NCBI GenBank assembly: GCA_022432975.1
Contig: CM039512.1
Coordinates: forward strand, 4,213,998 to 4,277,997
Reading direction: 5' to 3'
Length of the DNA: 64,000 nt
Source of the DNA: Begonia masoniana
Taxonomy: Eukaryota > Streptophyta > Magnoliopsida > Cucurbitales > Begoniaceae
The position numbers and the translations under genes were made by a program. This document shows positions 1 through 13,142 of this stretch, one piece after another. The notes below the pieces were generated by a model, which made no database searches, was not told the DNA's origin, and was given only the letters and a program-made list of their open reading frames with translations. Position 1 is the first letter of the stretch, and each line of letters begins with the position of its first letter.

Positions 1-440
1 TACATGTGTGGTGTTGGCTGACGGATACAAAAATAGCATGTTAGGAATTTTTAGTTTTATTAGATATCGAAACGAAAATGAGAAAGCAAGTTCCCATAAC
101 TTTTTCTTAACCTCTGTTTATGTGCATATGCAATTGTAAAGACATAGTGAGTTGCATTTTGATAAATTTAGGCAGGAAACACGGATTAGATTACGAACAA
201 CTGAGATTCAAGAATTCATAACCTCATCGATTCATGATCTATTGTTTTTGAGTTCAATCTTGTATTTATGGCCCCCACATCATTTGTTATCTCATTGGTT
301 AAAGTATAGTTCTCATTGTATCAGATATAGAATTTTCATGGAGGCCACTGACAGATTTCAATTTTGTCCATTTTGCATTCTTATGTGTGAATTTATTTAG
401 TTTTTCAAGCTCCAATTAAGTTACTACTGTCTGTTGACAG

Positions 441-3400
441 ACTGCAGTGATGCCACGTGGAAAGGAGGAAATTCATCTGTTAGCCATGTCATCAAGGAGT
501 AAAGACAAGAACTATCCATGTTTCTGGGGTTTCACTGTTGCAGCAGGGCTTTACAATTCTTGTCTTGTCATGCTGAATCTTAGATGTCTTGGCATTGTAT
601 TTGATCTAGACGAGACGCTTATAGTGGCTAATACTATGCGCTCATTTGAAGATAGAATTGAGGCCCTACAACGTAAAATAACCACTGAGGTGGATCCACA
701 GCGCCTTGCTGGCATGATGGCAGAAGTTAAACGGTATCTAGATGACAAAAATATACTGAAACAATATGTTGAAAATGATCAGATTGTTGAAAATGGAAAG
801 GTGATGAAAGTTCAGTCTGAGGTAGTTCCTGCCTTATCTGACGATTGTCAAACCATAGTTAGGCCACTCATACGCCTGCATGAGAAGAACATCATACTCA
901 CTCGCATCAACCCTCAGGTTTACTTTTTTAATTTCAGGCTAGAACTAGGTTCAATCCATGTTCTTTAAAAAAAAAATGTTTATATTCCTTTAGATTAGAT
1001 GTTGTTGCTATTATGATCCAGCCGTAGAGTTAGTTAATCTTCCCATTTCTTATTATTTTTCGATTAGCTATCCAAATTTGTATCAATAGAAAATATGTAC
1101 GAGCAAACAGGAGTTTTGGAAATCTAATACTTGTGGTCATTGCCATATGCTATTGTGAGCTTATAATGTTGTTGTTTCGTAGTCCATGGATCTTAGATAT
1201 GGTACATTTTGATGCTATTTTTGAGTATGCCTTTTGTCGACAGTATTTTTACATAGGATTGCAGTATGATATATCAACTTTAAGTTGCTGATTGTATGGC
1301 ACATGTTTTCCTTTCTATTTTATTTTTAGAAGGTTGGTGAGTTTAGTTTACTTACAACAGTAGAAACTATATATCCATCTCAGTGAAATTTTTTCATTCC
1401 TTAGGTACGTGATACTAGTGTCCTTGTGAGAATGAGGCCTGCATGGGAGGATCTCCGGAGCTATTTGATTGCAAAAGGTCGCAAACGTTTTGAGGTTTAT
1501 GTTTGTACAATGGCTGAAAGAGATTATGCTTTAGAGATGTGGAGGCTTCTTGATCCAGATTCAAATTTGATAACTTCAAAGGAATTGTTGGATCGAATTG
1601 TGTGCGTCAAATCTGGCAAGTGATTTTATTTTTCTTTTGAAATAACTTATATTTTTTGTGAATATATCTGCAATTGCATAAAGCAGTATTTTGATTTCGA
1701 TGATAACCCATTCTGTGAACATGTGTATAGGTTCTAGGAAGTCGTTGTTCAATGTTTTTCAAGATGGATTTTGTCATCCTAAAATGGCATTAGTGATCGA
1801 TGACCGCTTGAAAGTATGGGATGAGACAGACCAATCTCGAGTGCACGTTGTTCCTGCATTCGCTCCGTATTATGCTCCTCATGCGGAAGTAATTATTATT
1901 ATATTTTCATTTCACTTTGACTTCTGTTCAAAGTTGCAGTATCTAAAAAATCTGCAGATGAGTATCTTATAGACTTTTCTAGTCTTTAAAGTGTCTCATG
2001 GCTGATGTTTATATTGCAGGCGAATAATAGTGTCCCTGTTTTATGTGTTGCAAGAAATGTTGCATGCAATGTCAGGGGCGGATTTTTCAAGTAAGGACAG
2101 AAATATGCTACTTTATTATTAAAAAAGCCCTATCATTGTAACTTGTATATGTTTGCTATTTGGTGACAGAGACTTGACGAGGGTACTTTAGTGACGAGGG
2201 ACTTTTACAGAAAATTTCTGAAATTTCAAATGAGGACGATGCCAAAGACATTCCATCTCCTCCTGATGTTAGCCACTATCTAGTATCAGAGGTTGCTTTG
2301 GTTTTTACTTGCTTTGCATAGTTTCCTTATAATTATGACTATAGAGGTATTGATGCAATCTCCAAACAACACAGAAGTTACGAAAAAGACTGTCATGAGT
2401 GGTGTATAACTGCTGAAACACATGCTATAGAACGTGGGAACCCATGTTCTAATCTGTTTATTTTATTTTACAGCATTTATAATATTTTTATTTTATTTTC
2501 TTTTGTTAAGTTTCTTTGGAAATACTATTTAGTCTGACGATGTGTGTGAAAAAAAAAAGTTTGTTTCTTTTAGAAAGAATAATTAATCAACTTTACCCAG
2601 AGCGATTCTAAACATTTGGAAGTGATTTCCAGATCCTTTCAGAAGCCAATGCGAAATTGCCTTCCTGGAAGTTACTTTATTTGTTATTGACACCATGCAT
2701 CCTGCATACTATATTACACGTTTTTCTCATACGTATTTTGTTTTTTTGTTTATTTTGTTTGATTTAGGATGATTCTTGTGTTCCTAATGGAAGTAAAGAT
2801 CCACTTATACTAGATGGCATGACAGACATGGAGGTTGAAAGAAGACTTAAGGTACTTCACTGATTTCAGAATAAGTGATGAAAGATTTGACATAGTCAAT
2901 TGAAGACATTACTAAGCAACTGATATAATTGAAGACATTACTAAGCAACTTATATATTTTGTGTTAGGATATTTTGTTCAGTACTCGTGTTTAGAACTAC
3001 TTGAATACTGCAATTCACTTTTTTAATCGTCTTTTTGAGACATGTTTTTTTTTCTCTATTATTATTGTTAACTCTCTTATTCTTACTGTTATTTTTGTTA
3101 CTATTTTTTCATAATAACAATAATAATTATTATTGTTTTTAATATCTCTTTGAACTTTTTTTCAGGATACATCATTGGTTACTTCAATAGTCAGTTCAGA
3201 TCAAAGGCTTGCCACTTCTATTCCATTCGTAACGGCATCTACTTCTATGTCAATTCCAACTCAGCCTTCATTGATGGCTTTTCAAAATTTACAAGTCCCA
3301 CCCACAATTCCTCCCATTAAATCAATTAATCGTGTTACTTCTGCTGAACCAAGCTTGCAAAGTTCTCCGGGTCGAGAGGAAGGGGAAGTACCAGAATCAG

Positions 3401-6400
3401 AACTAGATCCTGATACAAGAAGGAGGCTTCTCATATTGCAACATGGGCAAGATACTAGAGATTGTGCATCCAGCGAGTCAGCATTTCCAGTAATTCCTCC
3501 GATAAAAGTTTCGGCTCCAAGAGTACAATCACATGGAAGCTGGTTAGATGAGGAGATGAAATTAGGTCGGAGTGTATCTAAAGAATTCCCTTTAGATTCG
3601 GGACCAATGCGTGTTGAGAAACATCGGCCTCTTCATCCCTCTTTCTTTGCTAAGGTGGAACGTTCTATTCCACCTGATAGAATTTTTCATGACAATCAAA
3701 GATTCTCAAAAGAGGTAATTTGGTGTTGTTTACTGATTAAAAGAGGTCGCTTTTGGTTTGAATTTATCTATGTGGGTTCCTCTAACCTCTCTTCCTCCTT
3801 CCACTCGAAGTAAAAAATAATTGAAAAGCCATAATGTGCTGAAAGGTCTGCAAAGTTGAGAATTTAATTTTTTTTTCTTATGACTGATGTTTGATGTGTT
3901 TTACATGATATGTTTCTTTGCAGCCGTTTCATAGAGATGAGCGGTTCAGACTAAATCATATAGCGCCTAGTCATCATTTTTTCTCAGGTGAGTAATGGCA
4001 GGCAAATGTATATATGTTGGTGAATCTGTAGTTTTTTAGGGGAAAATATTCAATGACAGAGCCTTCTAGTTTGACTTGAGTTGTTGGAAGGTTCAGGGTG
4101 AACTATATAAACATTACTCTTATTTTATTGGTAAGAAGGCAAATTGATGACCCAAATTTATGGAGAACAGGAGGATTGAGCTGCGAAACTGAAAATGCTC
4201 AAGTCCTCGAACTGCTATGTACAACAATGAATCTTACTCGGAGCTTACAGTGAAATAATACATTGGACTTGGGGGGACTAAGGAGGGATTCAGGCCAAAT
4301 ACTTTCTCATTGTTTCATGTCCTGTTAGACTATTTGGAATACTAGAAATAATTGCTTTCTACAATGTTATTTTGGCTGTGGATATTCTTGACAATAATTT
4401 TTGAGACAAATTTTTTGGTGGGGTAGGTTGGTATAGAAAGCCAGGTTGGATCAGTTTTATTTAGTTTACTTTCTTGTAATTATTGTTAGAAGTAATTTTT
4501 TATTTATTTATGAAGATTGATAGTGTGGCTTGAATTCTTTTTATTTATTCAAATGTGCGAGTTGTAGAGAATGAATTATTGAATTGCTATCTTGCTCTTT
4601 GTGAGGAGCCTTATTAAATGGTTATTTTGTACTTCCCAATATTATTCTGTCATGGGCATGTGTTCTATGGATTTTAATCAGTTTATCTTTCCATTCCTCA
4701 TTTAGTGGCGTTGTTGGTTTTTTCAATGTGATGTTCTTTTTTTGAAGGTGACGATTCATTTAGTCGATCATCTTCCAACAACAGAGATACTGTGATGGAT
4801 TTAGGCCGATCTGTTACACATGCAGCAACTCCTGTAGAAGTTTTACAGGAAATAGCAATGAAGTGTGGAGCAAAGGTACAGAAATGCTTTGTTGTAACGT
4901 GGTAAAAATGTAAACTTTAATTACCCATGCACTTTATTCCCATGTTCACTGAAGTCTATTTCCTAAAGACAATCATGCTGTGACTTCTAGGTGGATTTCA
5001 AGCCTGCATTGGTTTCCAGCTCAGAACTTCAGTTTTTCAATGAGGTAACTGATAGTTTGGAAGCTTTTGGCTTTACTGAAATTGCGTGGGAGTAATAACC
5101 CATTGCTACATTATGCCTTATTATATGCTTTATTTTTACATGCTTTGTGGAGGTTCCCCCATGTCTAGTAGGTTTGTTAGTTGAAAGTGTGTAAGCAGAA
5201 AGGTTGTGTAGTGAATGGAAAGTTGTTGGTTGAGTTTTAAAAATATTTTGGAATTTTTACTCCTGATATTGCTCAAATTTTGATGAGATCCTTTATCACC
5301 TATTTGACTTTATAAGTTTTGGTAACGGTAAACCAAACAAGTTCTTTTTCAGTGACATACATAAATACACATTAATTATTGCTTGCAGTCATAATCTTGG
5401 TTAGGGAATTTTTAGTTTCATTCTGTAATTCTCTTGGCTGGCTGGCTGCCTGCCTGCCATACTAAATTTATTGTTTTATTTAAGATTGGTACCATTTTAT
5501 TCTTTTGGGATTTGGTCTTTTTCAGATTACAATATCTTTTTCTCTTTCAATTAATTGATTAAAACATTCTGCTTGTTTCCCTTTATAGGTGTGGTTTGCA
5601 GGGCGAAAAATTGGTGAAGGAATAGGTAGAACCAGAAAGGCAGCACAGCGGGAAGCTGCTGAGGATTCTATAAAGAATCTTGCTAGTATGATATTTTTTC
5701 CTTGTCTAAGAACCTCTCAGAATTTTTTTTTGATCGATTGTATTTTACGCACTAGATGTCAGCATCATGGAATGATGGCTTTATTACTAAATAATAAAGT
5801 AGTAGGTACGATTTTTATTAGAAAATTTGGATCTCAATTATTGACATTTAGAGGTTTTAGAGCTGCAAAATGAGAACTTAAAGAGTGCCCAAAACCATAT
5901 ATTACCTTAATAATAGATTGAGAAGCTTGTCTTGCCAGATCATCAATTGGTTCATGAGCTATGACTTGACTTTCAAGATTCGGCGATTCATCGTCTAGAT
6001 TAAGCAATTAATTTCTTATGTGAGACTTCAGAAGATTTTGTAAATATCACCTAAAAATGGTTTGAGCATCCCAAGTTTCAAATGAGCTGCTTGATAACGT
6101 ACTAAAGGTCTTCTATTACTATACTTAAAGAACGCTTATGCAAAATTTTCTTCTATTTCGGAATAGCATCAAGTAGTGCATGCCTAGGTCATCATTTTAA
6201 CATGACCATCTCAGATATGAAGATATTTGCATAACCCTTCAAGATTATTATATATCCTCCATCTATTTCTTATTGAACTATGCATGTGCAGATTTATACG
6301 TGTCACGGGTTAAGCTTGATTCTGGGTCTGCGCATGATGTGAAGAAGTTTCTAGATGTTAATGATGCTGAGTTAGGCGCGAGTGGTTGTTATTCTGGGAA

Positions 6401-7998
6401 TCATTTGATGACAGAGGAGGATATTGTGTCCACATCAGAGCAATCTAGAGTCTCTGATCCGAGGTTGGAATGTCCTACCAAATCAATAAGTTCAGTCTCT
6501 GCACTTAAAGAATTAGTAAGTTAAGCAGAACTCGGTCGACTTGGCTCTCTTATCTATTTTTGTTACACTGATAATGACTCCTCACCTTTTAAGATTCTCG
6601 TGGTTGATATGGGATGAATTTCATTTTCTTTCTTAGTGTTTGACGGAGGGACTTGGCGTTGTTTTCCAAACTGACCCCGTTGTTTTCCAAACTGACCCAT
6701 CATCTTCTGTTAATGCCTTTCAGAAAGATGAAGTGCATGCGCAGGTTTGCACCAGTTTTATACTTGTAATCCAGTTGTCTCTTTTTCCCAATGGGTGATT
6801 TTGTAATATTAAGAGAATTGACTGAACTTGTAATTTCGTCCATGCTTCTACTTTATTTTTTGGTTCGGGTCTTATACATTATCAAGCATGTCAGTGACCT
6901 AGATTTTTGTTAATGGTTGTGTTTGTTTATATGCATTTTCTGCACATTTAGCTTGGCAGCCATTCTTAGAATGACTTAACCTTATAACAGTTAGATGGTT
7001 CTTAATTCTCATTGAACACCCAGGAAAGAGGTACTATTGTCTAAAGCACGAACTCTACGGACTCTCTTTCACCTTGAAGTTGTAATCCATTAGGACTCTC
7101 TTTCATCTCGAAGTTGTAATGAGATTTTTAACATTGATAGTTCTTATAGATCTTTTTTTCTCTCTGCTATCAAATGCAGTCTGTAGACGTGGAAGCAAAT
7201 TGTTCTTCTTGTAGTTTATGAGGTCTCTGTGAGTGATTGTATCTCTTTTTAATAATTTATTTCTTATTTGTTCTATGTTCAGGTGGAAATAGATGGACGG
7301 ATTTTAGGAAAGGGAATAGGATTGACATGGGATGAAGCTAAAATCCAGGTATGTCTATCCTTTATTTTTATTTTTTGACATCAGTTGTGTTCTTCTATGT
7401 TCTGCTTCCATTTAAGTAATTCTTCTTATCCTCTATTGAATTTATCGTGCTGTTGAACGTGTGGACTGTCTGAATGTACTTTTACTCAGGCTGCTGAAAA
7501 AGCTCTTGCAAGTCTCAGATCAATGCTTGCACAAGTGACCCCAAAACGGCAAGGTTCTCCAAGGTGTGATATTGTTATAATTGCCTGGGTTTTAACATTT
7601 TCTTCTTGTGATCTTGTAAAAGGTGGGGCTGTGGTACATTTTGCTGGACTCTTTGGTAAATATTTGCGTTTGCTAACATTGATTGATTATATGAGCTCTC
7701 AGTGATAGGCGAAGCCCACATTTTAAGGACTTTTGAACTTTCCCATTCTTCTATCTAACTTCGTTTCAAACTTTGGAATTTGCTTGTGCTGTGATATTAT
7801 TGTCTTTTGTCTCTTATTTTCCTTTTCCATTTCTTGTGTCACTCACTTTATTGTTTTCCCCTTGCAATAAGGTCCTTGCGAGTGATGTCAGGTAAACGTC
7901 TCAAGCGAGAGTTTCCACAAAGTTTAGAAAAGTTCTCTCGAGGTTTGGAGCTGTTCTCATCCGCCAGACAGCCAAAGAACACTCCCGCAGTTCCCTGA
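441..7998 (+). CDS. CPL1: CPL1-like RNA polymerase II CTD phosphatase, copy 1 (5' end outside window)
   Basis: Exons read at 441-917, 1405-1615, 1731-1888, 2020-2090, 2192-2291 (or 2170-2291), 2768-2851, 3166-3714, 3924-3987, 4748-4875, 4991-5044, 5589-5685, 6292-6515, 6637-6744, 7283-7348, 7490-7563 and 7872-7998 (TGA). The protein resembles Arabidopsis CPL1/FIERY2, a nuclear phosphatase that acts on Ser5 of the Pol II CTD and also affects miRNA processing. The acyl-phosphatase motif FDLDETL is in the first visible exon and [10 protein letters not shown] is at 1731-1888. Two double-stranded-RNA-binding domains are encoded by 4748-5685 and 6637-7563, and a basic GKRLKRE stretch lies near the C-terminus. 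Bases 1-440 are intron 1, so exon 1 lies upstream. Odd points: exon 2170-2291 has a 16-bp insertion that gives TAG with the ancestral acceptor; exon 6637-6744 has an in-frame repeat of VVFQTDP; the exon ending at 1615 needs a GC donor. It may be functional only with shifted splicing. Confidence 0.88.
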
Positions 7999-8975
7999 AG
8001 GATATCATTTGTTAACACAATTATTCTGTCGGTATACCCTTCATTTATCACACTGGAACAAAGAAAAAGTCTAAGAATTGCTTAATCAAGGGTCCATTAT
8101 CAAACACAAGTCTCATCTTAGATCATTGTTTGCAGACAAGCAAGAAGAATCTGACTTTATCAGCGTGATGCCCAGTGTGTTGAAAGTGAAAAAAACTAAT
8201 TATTGGGTGTGGGTCGAAATTCTCAAAAAAGCCGAAAAGCCTGATTGGAATCGCAGGAGGAGAAGGTTCAATCTGAGCCCTGCAGATGAACCCCTGAGAT
8301 GTTTCTGTGGCTCGAGATCATCTCACCGTCAGCCTATACCGACTGGCGAGCATCTATTCTCACAGGTAATCAAACCATTCAAGAATTTTGCCATAAAGAG
8401 GCTTTGATTACTAAAATACGTTGATTGAGATCTGTGAATGTACATCTCTAAGAGGCTGTAAATCATATAGTTTTTCTCTCTCGTTACAGAAAAGAATCTG
8501 TATTAATGATTCAAATCAATATATTACAAGCAGTTTTCTTACTCTTATCTTTGATACCTTTGTTCACAATCAAGACTTGTGCCCTATGATGAAATAGTTA
8601 TTTATAAACAACATTTGGAGTGCATAAGTTGTTCGATATTTTAAGATAAACTAATTTCTTCTGTAATGGTATCTGTACCTGTATTGGATGTTTGAAAATT
8701 GTTATACTAATTCTTTACCAATCTAGAGGTTCAAGAAATTATAATGCTTGATTACCCTCGTTGGTCAGTATAATAAAACATTCTCTTGTTGCTTGCTTGT
8801 CACTTCAGTGTATCAACCGTGATAGTAATTTAAAGACTCTAGATAAATACAACTACGAAAAGAAATGACAAATACAACTACGAAAAGAAATGACTACGTT
8901 TTGTTAATCAATAACTTAGCCTTTTTGACAATTAAGACCAGTTGTAAATTGAAATCAAGAGAATAATTTTTTTTG
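7999..8975. other. 3' UTR and flank of CPL1-like copy 1
   Basis: After the stop codon, the sequence stays collinear with copy 2 (51086-51745) up to about 8685, which marks the right edge of the duplicated segment. An open stretch at 8078-8407 lies in the 3' UTR; the equivalent frame differs in copy 2, so it is not a gene. From 8686 to 8966 the DNA is AT-rich with a short direct repeat of ACAAATACAACTACGAAAAG near 8868-8890. It ends in a run of eight T and a G that forms the target duplication of the MULE. Confidence 0.6.
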
Positions 8976-9350
8976 GGGTAAATTCCAAAATACCCCTGAA
9001 GTGTAGGTATTTATGGAAAAAATCCTCAAACAAAAAGTCATCGCAATCAAAGCCTCGAACTATCGAAAACTGTAAAAAAAAAAAACTTCGACAGAGAGCC
9101 GTATGCCCCCCGAATTGTAATTCAGGGGGCTGACTTAAAATCGCGGCCCCCCGCATTCTACAGGGGAAGATGCGGGGGGATGTGGCCCTCTCGCACGTGC
9201 GCTGCACGCGAATCCAATTCGGGGGGCCACGCCACGTCTTTGGCTCGCCGCATCACACGGGGTTGAACGCGGAGGGACTGGATCACCCTAGCACGTGCAA
9301 TGCACATGAACCGACCTCGGGGGGCTGCAAATCTGACTTAGCCCCCCATG
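8976..9350. repeat. Left terminal inverted repeat of the MULE
   Basis: This is the inverted counterpart of about 27955-28336. It contains poly-G/C blocks, CACGTGC E-box-like words and the GACGTGG-type segment seen at every copy of the right end. The DNA between 9350 and 9529 continues the same GC-rich style with repeated ATCCACAGATCAAT words. This resumes at 22663-22770 on the other side of the Athila insertion. Confidence 0.85.
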
Positions 9351-9529
9351 TTTCGTAGAAAATTTAATACGGGGGCCGATATTCTCACTCGGCCCCCCGA
9401 AATTCCATCCACAGATCAATGGGAATGCGAGGGACAACATGAGATTCGCGACCCCCCGAACTTCTATCCACAGATCAATAATTGATTTGTGGATGGGACC
9501 CAGGGGGCCATATCAGATTCGTGGCCCCC

Positions 9530-10866
9530 TGATAACTCTTAAATTAGAGTTATTTTATACTATTTTTATTTAATAAAATTCGCATGATTTGAGTGAATAT
9601 AAAAAGAATGTGGTAAAAATTATAAAAATTGTTATAGGTTGTTAAGTATGAAAAAAATTTAAGAAATGAATAATTTTTATGGATATTTTCAAATAAATCA
9701 TATTATTAGTATTAATTTGAATAGTTATTGTTATCTTGAGCCACAAAATTAGGAAAGATTGGATTGCATTATTTGAATGACCAAAAGAGAATGAGCAAAT
9801 ATTGGAGAAATCACTTGAATCAAAGAGAAGAGAAGATTTTGGGCCAATGAAAAATAAAAAGAAAAGAAAATAAGAGATAAAAGAAAGGAAGAGTGCACAG
9901 GAGACAGAGTAAGAAGACGTAACCCTAGGCGAGGAGGAAGATTTGGTGGGAGAAACAAACCTGGGACAAAGACCCGGGGAGACAAACCTCACGCAAGACT
10001 TAAGGGGCTAGAGGACGAAAACTCACGACGAAGACGGAACTTGAAGGACGCCACCCTGGGGACGAAGACCTAGAGGGCGATTCCACATGCTTTCAGATTT
10101 AATTTCAAATCATCTCCTTCTACTTTTTATTTTCTTTCTTTTATAAATATTATTACTTTGGATTTTTTATCATTATTTTAGGCTAGACTTTTTTTATCTT
10201 GGTTAGGAGAGAAAATACTTATTATATGTTTTCACTTTGATTTGTGGATGTTACGTATTTTTCACCGAACAATCTCTCATGATGCTAATTGTGTAATTTG
10301 AATTGTGTTGATAGGCAGATTTGATGTCACATGTTCTTATTGTATCGATAGGTAGATAGGAATTTTAAAATGCATGAGTGATTAAATGAATTAAAATTAT
10401 TGCAAAGTCGTTAACATTAATTTATTTGGCATTAAGAATAGGTTTACAAGAAAATTCAGATTAAGTTTTGTCTTTTTAAAGTCGAAAAGAAATTCTGAAA
10501 CGAATTTAACTAGGCAATTCGATATAACCCTAGAAATTATTAATTCTTGCTGTTCCGTGAAAAATAATGTAGTATTCTTGTAGTATCGATAGTAAATTGC
10601 ATGTAATGAAGAAATCAACACTAACCAAGTTTTTTACTATATTTATCTTCTTAATTAATTTCAAATTGAGTCTTTATTAATTCTGAGTAATTTTATTTTA
10701 TCATTTCTTGCCACTCATCTATTTTCAGTATTCTCAATTTTGTTTTTATAGAATTTTATAGCAAATTAGATTTAGTTAAGAATATTCTCGTGGGATCGAC
10801 TTTTACTTACTTTATTACTTCGTTAGCGACACGTGCACTTGCGTTAAGTGTAGAAAATCACTAACA
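9530..10866 (+). repeat. 5' LTR of the Athila-like element
   Basis: It runs from TGATAACTCTTAAATTAG to GAAAATCACTAACA and aligns end to end with 21396-22657. It holds about 90 bp near 10620-10715 that the 3' LTR lacks. The flanks of the pair give the near-matching target duplication. Confidence 0.9.
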
Positions 10867-10872
10867 AGTTTT

Positions 10873-10889
10873 TGGCGCCGTTGCCGGGA
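10873..10889 (+). other. Primer-binding site of the Athila-like element
   Basis: TGGCGCCGTTGCCGGGA begins six bases after the 5' LTR. This is the classic plant Athila/Tat-type primer site, complementary to a tRNA 3' end (usually assigned to tRNA-Asp). Confidence 0.85.
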
Positions 10890-10962
10890 ATATTTCTTAA
10901 TTATTTTATTTTGCTATAATTTTTTATATTCATTTTTTGTTTCTTTTCTTAAGGTACGTTTT

Positions 10963-12355
10963 ATGCCTGACGAGGACAACAAGAATCTTATTGCACTCGA
11001 TCCAGAGATTGAACGCACGTTTCGGGAGAGAAGAATGCTACATCAGCGACCAATCATTGAAGAAGCTAATATGGATAACTAGAAAGAAAGAGGAATCATT
11101 CCAAATCGAATAATTGATGACTGAGATCGACCTATTCAGGACTTCGCCATTCCCACGCTCGACGATCTGAATCCCGGTATTGTGAGACCAGAATTAAATG
11201 CCACCTGATTCGAGCTTAAACCGGTCATGTTTCAAATGCTTTAAACCGTTGGACAATTTAGTGGAATGATCACAGAAAATCCTCATGACTCGTTGCACTT
11301 TCCTGGAGTTTCAGCTGAGGCATTAAGGCTCAAACTATTCCCGTATTCTTTAAGAGATCGAGCACGAGATTGGTTGAACAGCATCTCATCAAATACTATC
11401 ACTACATGAGGAGATTTAGCCAAGAAATTTATTATGAAATATCATCCACCAGTGAGAAACGCCAGAATGAGAAATGAAATCATCAGTTTTCGGTAGAGGG
11501 ATGGTGAATCACTTTATGAGGTCTGGTACAGATTCAAGGAATTATTAAAGCAATGCCCTGACCATGGAATACCACACTGGATTCAGCTGAAGACATTTTA
11601 TAGTGGATTAAATGGGCAGACAAGATCTATCATTGATGCTGCAACAAATGGAACCCTTTTATCAAAATCCTTCAATGAAGCGTATGATTTATTGGAAAGG
11701 ATGACAGTGAACAGCTACCAATGACCTTCAGAAAGATTTAACCCTACAAGGAGGGTACCTGGAGTTTACGATCTGGATGAGGTGTCAGCCTTGAATGCAA
11801 AGATTGCTACACTGGAGAATGCTATCAAATTGATGAACACACCATCCAGGCCAATAACAAGAGAAGTTTCGTGCATCTTTTGTGGAGAAAATCACGATGA
11901 AAATTCATGTCATACTAATTCGGAATCTACAAATTATGTTGGATACAATAGGAACAACAATTCATACTCTCAATCATACAATCCTGGATGGAAACAACAT
12001 CCAAACTTTCAATGGAATTTTTAGCAGCAGAATGCTCCAGCACCAAATAGACCTGCAGAAAACTACAAGCAAAGTTTCTCACAGCCAATCCATAATTCAA
12101 TGCATCAAGAGCAATCAAAAAGCTTCACCAGAGAATATGCTGCTAAGACAGATGTGATCTTGCAGAACTTGGCTGCATCAATGAAGAATATGGAGACACA
12201 AATGGGGCAATTGGCTCAATCTTTAAGCACAATGAACGTGAGGCAATTACCTAGTGATACAGAAGTACCACAAAGGCCAGGAAAGGAGCATTGTAAAACC
12301 ATTGTATTGAGGAATGAAAGGGAAGTTGAGATTCCAAAAAAGCAAAAGAAGGCAA
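10963..12355 (+). pseudogene. Athila-like gag remnant
   Basis: One reading frame from MPDEDNKNLIALDPEIE carries the usual Athila Gag landmarks: a DSLHFPGVS-type stretch, a DRARDWLNS segment, a YEVWYRFKELLKQCPDH block and a zinc-knuckle-like CIFCGENHDENSC at about 11870-11910. Internal TAG, TGA and TAA codons interrupt it, for example near 11082, 11122, 11205 and 12022. The frame is cut at 12355 by the MITE and resumes after 14786 as an acidic VEQEDVEEAEEDN region. Confidence 0.85.
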
Positions 12356-13142
12356 AAAATTTAAGGATAATTATCGATTTGAACCCTGTACTATACACGT
12401 TTTTTCAATTCGGCCCCTGTACTAAAAAAATCGGCAAATCGAACCCTGTACTTTGATTCTGTTATTAGTTTTGACCTTCTATCAACAATTTCATTAAACC
12501 CTCATTGAAAAAACTAACAAACGATCTTGAATTCAGTTGAAATTTTTGCCACATGTTCACTACTTAATGAGAAGATAATCTGGAAATTTTCGTAATTTTT
12601 TAACACATGTACGATTTATTGAAATTTTATTTTAGTAAATCACGAAACTTTTTCTATTATCTACCCATGATAGGTTGAACATGTGGAAAAGTTTTCAAAT
12701 AAATCAAATATTGTTTGGTAGTTTTTTAAAAATTAATTTATAAAGTAAAGAAAAAACTGAGATTAATTTAAAAAAATACCAAAAAATATTGAATTTATTT
12801 GAAATTTTTTTCAGATGTTCACCATATTATGGGTAGATAATAGAAAAATTTGCGTAATTGTTTAAAACTTGTATGATTTATTATAATATTTTTAACAAAT
12901 ACTAAAATAAAATTACAATGAATCGTAGATGTGTTAAAACATCACGAAAATTTCCAGATTATTTTCTCATTACGTAATGAACATGTGGTAAAAATTTCAA
13001 CTGAATCTATGATTGTTTGGTAGTTTTTTCAATGAGGGTTTAATGAAATTTTTGATAGAAGGTCAAAACTGATAACAGAATCAAAGTACATGGTTCGGTT
13101 TGCCTGTTTTTTTAGTACAGGGGCCGAATTGAAAAAACGTGT

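Noticed and set aside
8078..8407. A separate small gene after CPL1-like copy 1
   Set aside because: It is in the 3' UTR, and the equivalent reading frame in copy 2 (51165-51362) is broken by an indel, so it is not conserved as protein.
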